A stretch of DNA of 11,221 nucleotides from JBFKOL01 sp041628815 (GTDB lineage: Bacteria > Bacteroidota > Bacteroidia > Chitinophagales > Saprospiraceae). Below are positions 1-5,410 of the stretch, in pieces. The stretch's first letter is position 1. Each line of letters begins with the position of its first letter. A model generated the notes under the pieces. That model was not told the DNA's origin and did no database searches. It worked only from the letters and a program-made list of their open reading frames with translations. The DNA is taken from the NCBI GenBank assembly GCA_041628815.1, contig JBFKOL010000115.1:1-11221 (forward strand). Direction: 5' to 3'. The position numbers and the translations under genes were made by a program.

Positions 1-340
1 ATTCGATAAGGAATTCGGCAATGTCTCTCCTTCCCATATGTGAAGCTGCCCCCAGGGCGGACTCCCAATCGCCGAATCCCCAATCGTAGACCGCTTTAGC
101 CAAAGCGGGCCGGGCTGTCACCAATTCTTTAACACGGTCCAGGTTGCTATGCGCAGCACCTACAACTTCACGAACAGATTGGATATCCTGGCTTGGAAAA
201 TTGTCGGGTACGATGGATGCACGCAATCCATGATCTCCACGAATCTTATGCAATTCGGAAAAGGTAAAAAACGGCAAACCCGCACTTCCGTATAGGCCGA
301 TGCCCGCATAATCCATGAATTTTCTTCTATTGAATTTCAT
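1..340 (-). CDS. Tat-exported ankyrin-like protein (5' part, runs off window)
   Basis: This gene is read leftwards from an ATG at 340-338 and stays open to the window edge, so only the first 113 residues are visible. The N-terminus has a twin-arginine export motif (NRRKFMD, residues 4-10) followed by a short hydrophobic stretch rich in Gly, Leu and Phe (about residues 12-28). This suggests folded export by the Tat system to the periplasm or cell surface. From about residue 54 the sequence (VREVVGAAHSNLDRVKELV, then a WGFGDWESALGAASHMGRRD stretch ending at the edge) has the helix-turn-helix rhythm of ankyrin repeats. It resembles exported ankyrin-repeat proteins common in Bacteroidota. Such repeats usually bind proteins; no enzyme motif is visible and the partner is unknown. 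It is divergent from the SnoaL-like gene across 165 bases. No Shine-Dalgarno sequence is seen. The family call is from memory of this sequence type. Confidence 0.82.
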   Translation of the reverse strand, partial: MKFNRRKFMDYAGIGLYGSAGLPFFTFSELHKIRGDHGLRASIVPDNFPSQDIQSVREVVGAAHSNLDRVKELVTARPALAKAVYDWGFGDWESALGAASHMGRRDIAEFLIE

Positions 341-505
341 ACTGCAATCAGGATTTGTCCGGTAAGGTAGACGAAAATGGGATAACCCGCCAGCACATCC
401 ATCTAAGTCCGGAAGACTCAGGAAATTAAACATGCCCATCGGTCTTAATCAAGTCATCAGGACGACAATCCAATTTTGTATCTTCATGGATCTTACTGAT
501 CCGTC
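341..505. other. Divergent intergenic region between ankyrin-like and SnoaL-like genes
   Basis: This 165-base gap separates two divergent genes and must carry both promoters. The last 35 bases hold the only clear structure: a CAATTTTG box, a 7-codon micro-ORF and a short hairpin just before the start at 506, listed separately. GTCCGG occurs twice (357-362 and 406-411) without forming an obvious operator. I see no convincing TAnnTTTG box for the leftward gene. Confidence 0.5.
471..478 (+). promoter_or_regulatory. Possible Bacteroidota -7 box (CAATTTTG)
   Basis: The box matches the Bacteroidota -7 consensus TAnnTTTG at all but the first base and lies 27 bases before the ATG at 506. No TTTG -33 element stands at the expected distance. 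If it is used, transcription would start near 485, almost at the ATG of the micro-ORF at 486. AT-rich matches like this arise by chance. Confidence 0.2.
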
Positions 506-509
506 ATGA
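486..509 (+). CDS. 7-codon leader micro-ORF overlapping the next start (ATGA)
   Basis: An ATG at 486 opens a frame encoding MDLTDPS and stopping with TGA at 507-509. That stop overlaps the ATG of the SnoaL-like gene (506-508) in the classic ATGA arrangement associated with translational coupling. The same bases form a 7-pair stem (one G-U pair) with a 5-base loop. No ribosome binding site is seen, and a frame this short can be chance, so this is a candidate leader peptide only. Confidence 0.25.
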   Translation: MDLTDPS

Positions 510-874
510 AGCAATCCATCTCCATAACACAAATTGCCAAAGAACTGATAACGCTGTGCCGCGAAGGAAAATGGGAAGAAGCCCAAAAACGATTCTACCA
601 TACAGACGTGATCAGTACGGAACCTGCCGAAACAGGGGGGCACGTTACGAAAGGACTCGAAGCTCTTTTAAAAAAGAATGAAATGTGGGCAAGTATGACC
701 AAAGAGGTGCATGGATGGTCCATTTCGGACCCCATTATTGCCGATGGATACTTTGCCTGCACGATGTCGATGGATGTAACTCTCAATGAAGGTGGACGCA
801 TGCAATCCACAGAACTGTGCATCTATAAAGTTTTGGACGGTAAAATTGTGTCGGAACAATTTTTCCACGATTAA
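506..874 (+). CDS. SnoaL-like / NTF2-like fold protein
   Basis: This 122-residue cytoplasmic protein has no signal peptide. Its length and motifs fit a single SnoaL-like domain of the NTF2 fold, a cone-shaped alpha+beta barrel that binds small hydrophobic ligands or acts as a small isomerase, cyclase or hydrolase. Visible hallmarks are an N-terminal helix with the GKWEEA turn (residues 21-26), the phrase DVISTEPAE (34-42), a KGLEALLKKNEMW helix (49-61) and a C-terminal strand pair ending in DGKIVSEQFF. Members of this subgroup are widespread and mostly uncharacterised, so no substrate can be named. ATG 506 is the first possible start, since an in-frame TGA lies at 497-499. The gene ends 3 bases from the stop of the opposing response regulator gene, so the two transcripts probably overlap at their 3' ends. 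Confidence 0.88.
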   Translation: MKQSISITQIAKELITLCREGKWEEAQKRFYHTDVISTEPAETGGHVTKGLEALLKKNEMWASMTKEVHGWSISDPIIADGYFACTMSMDVTLNEGGRMQSTELCIYKVLDGKIVSEQFFHD

Positions 875-877
875 TTT

Positions 878-1618
878 TCAAAAAGTAAGATTCCGAATAT
901 TTTCCAGGTAAGAGCGGCTTACTCTCACGATATCTCCATTCCTCATTTTAATATCATAGGAAGAAGGATATTTAATCAGCTCACCGATAAAGTTGATATT
1001 GACAATAGAGCTTCGGTGCACTCTGATAAATATAGAGGGATCCAGCTTGGTCTCAATCTTTCCGATTCCAAAACTGCTCAGGTAGTTTTTTTCCAAGGTA
1101 ACAAGCGTCGAATAGTCTTTTTCTGCTTCTATGCGTACAATATCTACGGTATTGATGGCCACCAACCTGTCCCGTATGGAAATGAGGATTTTAGTCGGAT
1201 ACTCGGTTGCCTGGGCACTTTTAAGAAGAGACTCCGTCAGTTGGGAGAGCTTAGAAAGATTTTCCATAGATCTCGTGATGAGTCTCTCAACGGCCTTTTC
1301 AAATCGCTCTTTAGTATAGGGTTTCAGCAAATAATCCACTGCATTCACTTCAAAAGCCTGTATTGCATATTGGTCATAGGCTGTTGAAAAAATGATCAGG
1401 GGTAATTCATCGAGCTGTTGAAGGACTTCGAGACCGGTCATGCCAGGCATCTGGATATCCAGGAAAAGAATTTCGGGTCTGAATTCTTTAATGACGCGGA
1501 TGGCATCCACACCATTGTTTGCTTCTCCTACAACAACCAATTCGGGGTGACCACCAAGATATTCCCTCAGCAGATCCCGGGCAGGAGCCTCATCATCAAT
1601 GATCACCACTTTTTTCAA
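878..1618 (-). CDS. LytTR-family response regulator (LytR/AlgR type)
   Basis: This 246-residue DNA-binding response regulator probably partners the sensor kinase encoded just upstream. The receiver domain (about 1-120) has the acidic pair D8/D9, phosphoacceptor D54 in FLDIQMPGMTG, T79, and K99 in the LLKP motif. The C-terminal LytTR domain (about 142-246) shows FIRVHRSSIVN, the signature of this mainly beta-strand DNA-binding fold. Phosphorylation should promote dimerisation on paired sites. The start is unusual: the first codon is TTG (1618-1616), overlapping the kinase stop as TTGA. A TGA lies five codons upstream in frame and no ATG occurs before residue 57, so TTG, or the GTG codons at residues 4-5, must serve. 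Starting at TTG keeps the normal MKKVVIIDDE beginning. Translation is probably coupled to the kinase. The likely target is the divergent region 2662-2839 (inference). Confidence 0.95.
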   Translation of the reverse strand: MKKVVIIDDEAPARDLLREYLGGHPELVVVGEANNGVDAIRVIKEFRPEILFLDIQMPGMTGLEVLQQLDELPLIIFSTAYDQYAIQAFEVNAVDYLLKPYTKERFEKAVERLITRSMENLSKLSQLTESLLKSAQATEYPTKILISIRDRLVAINTVDIVRIEAEKDYSTLVTLEKNYLSSFGIGKIETKLDPSIFIRVHRSSIVNINFIGELIKYPSSYDIKMRNGDIVRVSRSYLENIRNLTF

Positions 1619-2661
1619 TGTAAGGGAATTTCAAATCCTACACATGTGCCGGTCTCCGGGTCGCTTTTAATCTGCAGCTTTACGCCGTAAATTTTTTCGA
1701 GCCGCTCTGCCGTATTGGAAAGTCCGACCCCCCAATCGCCTTTTTCCTTCTTGCTGAAACCAACACCCGTATCGCATACCGACATGACCAACATGTCATT
1801 TCTTTTATGCACACTGATCGAAATTCTTCCACCTTCTATCTTTGGACCAATACCATGTTTCAGGGCGTTTTCAACTATGGGCTGCAGGATCATCGGCGGG
1901 ATTTGGACGTCCTGTACTCCAGGATCCACGTCAAAGATCAGTTCAAGGCGATCTTCAAAACGTGTCTTTTCGAGCTCCAGGAATTTTTTAACGAAACGCA
2001 ATTCGTCGTCAACCGTAACTTTCTCCACCCTCGATCCTTGCAACTGATACCTGAACAAATCGGAAAGTGCGGCAATCATTTCCCGCGTCTTCTCTTGTTC
2101 AGCCGGAACGGATGCATTGATCGTATTAAAAATGTTGTAAAGAAAATGGGGATTAAGCTGGGCCTTCAATGCCGACAATTCGCTCTTGAGGGCCGCATGC
2201 CTGAGATTTTCTTCCAGGTTGTATTGTTCCTTGAGTCTAACGTAAAAATCGTAGACGTGGAATATGCCAAATTGCAAAATGTAAAACAAACCCGGTATAT
2301 AGATGTCCCACCAACTCCCAGGGCCCCGTAACCTGCCCAATTGAAAAGTATCTGAAATAAAATAATAAGAATGCTGCCACGTGATGGTCCAAAGAGGTAG
2401 CCCAACGAGGTGAATCCACAGCTTTTTATCAAGTGGCCAGTACTTCAATTTGTGAAATATTAACCACCACAGCGGTAGCGTGAGGCCAGCCTTCAAAAGG
2501 TAGTCAATAAGAATGTTGGGACCCCATCCGCTGGTGCCTTGTGACGTCAAATGGATGGTTGTTTGGTAGGCCAGTGCAAAAAAGAAATAGAACAGGAAAA
2601 GCGCCAACCATACCCAAAGAGATGCGCCCCAATATTTCTTTTGCCAGTTTACCTGTGCCAT
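1615..2661 (-). CDS. LytS/YehU-type membrane sensor histidine kinase
   Basis: This 348-residue integral membrane kinase begins with about four hydrophobic segments (roughly residues 14-32, 50-70, 81-101 and 120-138) and no large extracellular sensor domain. The signal may therefore be sensed in the membrane. A linker helix (about 140-168) leads to the His_kinase dimerisation and phosphoacceptor region, with H172 in LNPHFLYN. The ATPase part carries the N-box PIVENALKHG (261-270, N265), the G1 box DTGVGF (297-302) and the G2 box GVGLSNTAERL (311-321). All catalytic motifs look intact and the length is normal for the family. The ATG at 2661-2659 lacks a Shine-Dalgarno sequence, as is usual in Bacteroidota. 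The gene is first in an operon with the LytTR regulator and diverges from the outer-membrane barrel gene. The stimulus is unknown. Confidence 0.95.
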   Translation of the reverse strand: MAQVNWQKKYWGASLWVWLALFLFYFFFALAYQTTIHLTSQGTSGWGPNILIDYLLKAGLTLPLWWLIFHKLKYWPLDKKLWIHLVGLPLWTITWQHSYYFISDTFQLGRLRGPGSWWDIYIPGLFYILQFGIFHVYDFYVRLKEQYNLEENLRHAALKSELSALKAQLNPHFLYNIFNTINASVPAEQEKTREMIAALSDLFRYQLQGSRVEKVTVDDELRFVKKFLELEKTRFEDRLELIFDVDPGVQDVQIPPMILQPIVENALKHGIGPKIEGGRISISVHKRNDMLVMSVCDTGVGFSKKEKGDWGVGLSNTAERLEKIYGVKLQIKSDPETGTCVGFEIPLH

Positions 2662-2724
2662 AATCAGAAAAGGAAATTAAACAATTGTAAAAAAACGATG
2701 CAGTAATCATCGACGAACTGCAAC

Positions 2725-2775
2725 ATAGGTTGACGAGTGCAATATTGCACTTTGTCGCTGTATATTGTAACCTAT
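2725..2775. repeat. Nested inverted repeats, candidate operator
   Basis: ATAGGTT at 2725-2731 is matched by its exact inverse AACCTAT at 2769-2775. Within them, GTGCAATATTGCAC (2737-2750) is a perfect 14-base palindrome, extending to 16 bases with the flanking A and T. Because 5 bases separate the left arm from the palindrome but 18 separate it from the right arm, the whole is not one symmetrical cruciform. It is better read as two separate sites. LytTR proteins usually bind direct repeats, so the palindrome may belong to another regulator. Confidence 0.4.
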
Positions 2776-2791
2776 CGTATAGTTGAGGAGT
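2729..2791 (+). repeat. Direct repeat GTTGACGAGT / GTTGAGGAGT
   Basis: GTTGACGAGT at 2729-2738 recurs as GTTGAGGAGT at 2782-2791, with one mismatch in ten. The copies are 53 bases apart, close to five helical turns, and each is preceded by an ATAG-like sequence. The GTTnA core resembles half-sites bound by LytTR proteins, but their usual repeat spacing is near two turns. This makes it a candidate regulator site only. Confidence 0.3.
2778..2785 (+). promoter_or_regulatory. Possible -7 box (TATAGTTG) for the barrel gene
   Basis: It differs from TAnnTTTG by one base. A TTTG that could act as the -33 element lies at 2751-2754, 23 bases upstream, slightly further than usual. The implied 5' leader would be about 50 bases. 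The box overlaps the second copy of the direct repeat, so a bound regulator could contact or block RNA polymerase there. Confidence 0.25.
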
Positions 2792-2839
2792 AATTAGATC
2801 AGACGAATTACTTTCGAAATCAACAAATCTGCAGTCATC

Positions 2840-5269
2840 ATGAAAAAGATCGTCCTCACATACCTCCTTTTCCAATTATCATTAAAAGTCTTGTGGGCAT
2901 TTCAGATGACTGGATCGTTTCTTTCCGGAATGGTGCTTGATGAAACTGAACAACCGGCTTTTCAGGCGAATGTCATTTTGTATAATTCCGCAGACTCCGT
3001 CATGATAAAAGGAGAAGTAGTAGGTGCAGATGGCCGCTTTACCCTTTCCGGCTTCACTGAGGGATCTTACTGGGTTGAAATCAGTTACCTCGGCTACGAG
3101 CCTTACTGCTCCCAGCCGATAAATCTCCAGGCACGATCGCCCAAGGACATAGGGACCATCCGTCTTAACAGGAATGTAGAGTTGCTTTCCGAAGTAACCG
3201 TTACCGCACAAAGACCTTTAATAGAGGTACAACCCGATAAAACTGTATTCAATGTGGATGGCAGCATCAATGCAGCAGGCAATACAGCTTTGGAACTACT
3301 CAGAAAATCGCCTGGTGTAATCATTGATAACAATGACAATATTATGCTGAGCGGAAAGAGCGGGGTGAGAATTTATGTCGATGGAAAACCTTCCTTCTTG
3401 AGCGGGACAGACCTAGCAGCTTTACTTAGCTCCATGCAATCTGCCGAAATTGATGCTATAGAAGTTATTACCAACCCAGGAGCAAAGTATGAAGCAGAGG
3501 GGAATGCAGGGATTATCAATATCCGTCTTAAAAAGGATAAGAACATGGGATCCAATGCCAACGTGAATATGGGTTATTCGCAGGGCACTTACGCCAAATA
3601 CAACACGAGCCTCACTTTCAACTCAAGGAGTAAAAAGATGAATCTTTTTGGTACTTACAGTCATAACGATGGCGAATACCGCTCATGGTTATCTCTTTAC
3701 CGGACACAGGGTGACTTTATCTACGACGACTATACCACTACCGAATCGGGCGGAGCCTACAACAGTATTAAGATAGGTGCCGACTACTTTGCAGGCGATA
3801 ACCACACCGTAGGGTTCATCGTCAACAGTTTTGCCAATAATCGCGATTGGATCAATTACAATCAGACTCCGATTTTAAGGGCTTCGAGTGGTGAGCGGGT
3901 GTCATTTCTCGAAGCCATATCAGACAATGATGGTATTCGCAGGCGATTGAATGCCAACCTAAACTACCGGTTTGACAACAAGAACAGTCGTACCTGGAAC
4001 GTAGATGTCGACTGGGGCATATTCAGAAATGATAACGCTACCTTCCAACCCAATTATTACCGGACTCCGGATGAAGAACAAATCACGCAGGAAAACATCT
4101 TCACGGCTTCCACACCTACCGATATCGACATATACACCATCCAGGCTGATCACAAGCTTCCCCTGGAAGAAATTACATTGGAAATAGGTGCGAGGATGTC
4201 CTATGTACGAACCAACAATACTTATGATTTTTATGAAGAAATTGATGATAAATCAATACTCGACATAGAACGAAGCAACAACTTTCTATTCGATGAACAC
4301 ATCAATGCTGCATACATCAGTGCTGCCCTGCCCTACAAGAAGTTTAATTTTAATGCCGGTCTTCGGATGGAGCAGACCCTTTCTGAAGGTACGCTTACTG
4401 CAAGGAAACTCACCGCAAACGATCAGGTCAAACGAAACTACATCGATTTTTTTCCCAGCATCGGGGTAACATTTAATCCGGATCGAAAAAATCAATTAAG
4501 GATCAACTACAACCAGCGCATTGACCGCCCGAATTACCAGGATCTCAACCCATTTGAGTTCAAACTCTCAGAATTGAGTTATTCGAGGGGTAATCCGTTC
4601 CTGAGTCCACAATATACCCAGAGCATTAGCCTGGCTCACACGCATAACTACCAGCTTACTACATCCATTACCTATAGCCATACGGAAGATTTCTTTGCCA
4701 ATATCTCTGATTCGACCGAGGTCATCCGTACATTTCTTGAAACCATAAACCTGGATTATCGCAAGGTCTTATCCCTGAACATCAGCTATCCCTTCAGCCC
4801 TACGGAAAAATGGAGTACTTATACCAGCTTTACGGCGTTCAACACGCGCAACCGGGCACAACTAGGACCCGGTCGCTTGGTCGACCTTAGCGCCACGGTT
4901 GCCAGCCTCTACCACCAGTCCACGCTCAGCTTGCCCAAAGATTTCAGTTTTGAGCTCAGTGGATGGTACAGTTCTCCAAGTATCTGGGGAGCCGTATATG
5001 AAGTAGACGCCAATTTTAGCATCGATACAGGTTTTCAGAAAAAATTTGCCTCAGGACGGGGAAGTATCAAACTGTCGGTAACCGATATATTCAATTCTGC
5101 ATCGTGGACTGCTATCCAGGACTTCGCCGGATTCTATGTCGATGCCGCTGGTGGATGGGAAAGCCGGCAAATCCGTCTGAATTTATCCTACACGCTGGGT
5201 AACAACCAACTAAAACGGTCAAAAACTCGAAAAGAAGGATTGGAACAAGAAGCCAGCAGGATCCAATAA
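2840..5269 (+). CDS. Outer-membrane beta-barrel protein, TonB-receptor-like (OMP_b-brl_3 type)
   Basis: This 809-residue exported protein starts with a Sec signal peptide (about 1-20, probably cleaved after LWA). It continues with a carboxypeptidase-regulatory-like beta-sandwich (about 26-108) and a plug domain (about 115-232). The plug ends in IEVITNPGAKYEAEGNAGII (207-226), typical of the family. A long beta-barrel of alternating aromatic strands follows (about 235-785), including RIDRPNYQDLNPF. The charged tail (KRSKTRKEGLEQEASRIQ) is also typical, so the gene looks complete. Members are thought to sit in the outer membrane and take up or sense a substrate with TonB energy. The substrate is unknown, and no SusD-like partner is adjacent, unlike in polysaccharide utilisation loci. 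Genes of this family are often found beside LytS/LytTR pairs, so regulation by the divergent two-component system is plausible. Confidence 0.93.
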   Translation: MKKIVLTYLLFQLSLKVLWAFQMTGSFLSGMVLDETEQPAFQANVILYNSADSVMIKGEVVGADGRFTLSGFTEGSYWVEISYLGYEPYCSQPINLQARSPKDIGTIRLNRNVELLSEVTVTAQRPLIEVQPDKTVFNVDGSINAAGNTALELLRKSPGVIIDNNDNIMLSGKSGVRIYVDGKPSFLSGTDLAALLSSMQSAEIDAIEVITNPGAKYEAEGNAGIINIRLKKDKNMGSNANVNMGYSQGTYAKYNTSLTFNSRSKKMNLFGTYSHNDGEYRSWLSLYRTQGDFIYDDYTTTESGGAYNSIKIGADYFAGDNHTVGFIVNSFANNRDWINYNQTPILRASSGERVSFLEAISDNDGIRRRLNANLNYRFDNKNSRTWNVDVDWGIFRNDNATFQPNYYRTPDEEQITQENIFTASTPTDIDIYTIQADHKLPLEEITLEIGARMSYVRTNNTYDFYEEIDDKSILDIERSNNFLFDEHINAAYISAALPYKKFNFNAGLRMEQTLSEGTLTARKLTANDQVKRNYIDFFPSIGVTFNPDRKNQLRINYNQRIDRPNYQDLNPFEFKLSELSYSRGNPFLSPQYTQSISLAHTHNYQLTTSITYSHTEDFFANISDSTEVIRTFLETINLDYRKVLSLNISYPFSPTEKWSTYTSFTAFNTRNRAQLGPGRLVDLSATVASLYHQSTLSLPKDFSFELSGWYSSPSIWGAVYEVDANFSIDTGFQKKFASGRGSIKLSVTDIFNSASWTAIQDFAGFYVDAAGGWESRQIRLNLSYTLGNNQLKRSKTRKEGLEQEASRIQ

Positions 5270-5410
5270 TCAGGGGTTGCCCTGGAAAGCTAATTTGTTA
5301 ATCTTCTACCTGCTAAAGTGCTTAAATGACGCATAAGTGCCTCAAAATGTGGGAGAAACAGGGGAACCACTGATTCGTTGAATCTTTGACTTTCGTATCT
5401 TTCGGCCCGA
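5270..5410. other. Intergenic region with a weak hairpin
   Basis: The 141-base gap after the barrel gene begins with a short hairpin, CAGGG (5271-5275), a GTTG loop and CCCTG (5280-5284). No T-run follows, so an intrinsic terminator is doubtful. A TATCTTTC box lies at the far end, listed separately. Otherwise I see nothing in it. Confidence 0.4.
5396..5403 (+). promoter_or_regulatory. Possible -7 box (TATCTTTC) for the type IX substrate gene
   Basis: Seven of eight bases agree with TAnnTTTG, counting the two free positions. It ends only 7 bases before the ATG at 5411, which would imply a nearly leaderless mRNA. No well-spaced -33 TTTG is present. The match is weak. Confidence 0.18.

Larger units (their letters stand above)
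2662..2839. promoter_or_regulatory. Divergent control region, kinase operon / outer-membrane barrel gene
   Basis: These 178 bases must hold the promoters of the leftward kinase-regulator operon and the rightward barrel gene. For the leftward operon, TACAATTG (2689-2682, reading minus) is one base off TAnnTTTG and stands 20 bases before the ATG. For the rightward gene, TATAGTTG at 2778-2785 is also one base off. Between them lie a perfect palindrome at 2737-2750, an outer inverted repeat (2725-2731 with 2769-2775) and a direct repeat (2729-2738 and 2782-2791), listed separately. The arrangement suits a regulator controlling both directions, but no site has been tested. Confidence 0.6.

Noticed and set aside
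1807..2331. Long open frame (174 codons) on the plus strand within the kinase gene
   Set aside because: It is antisense to a clearly real kinase gene, and its product has no recognisable domain or signal peptide. It is best explained as a frame shadow.
2840..5269. Polysaccharide utilisation locus (SusC/SusD pair)
   Set aside because: The barrel protein is of the OMP_b-brl_3 type rather than SusC, and no SusD-like lipoprotein or glycoside hydrolase is in the window.
5271..5284. Hairpin CAGGG-GTTG-CCCTG after the barrel gene as an intrinsic terminator
   Set aside because: The stem is only five pairs and no T-run follows, so there is no support for Rho-independent termination.
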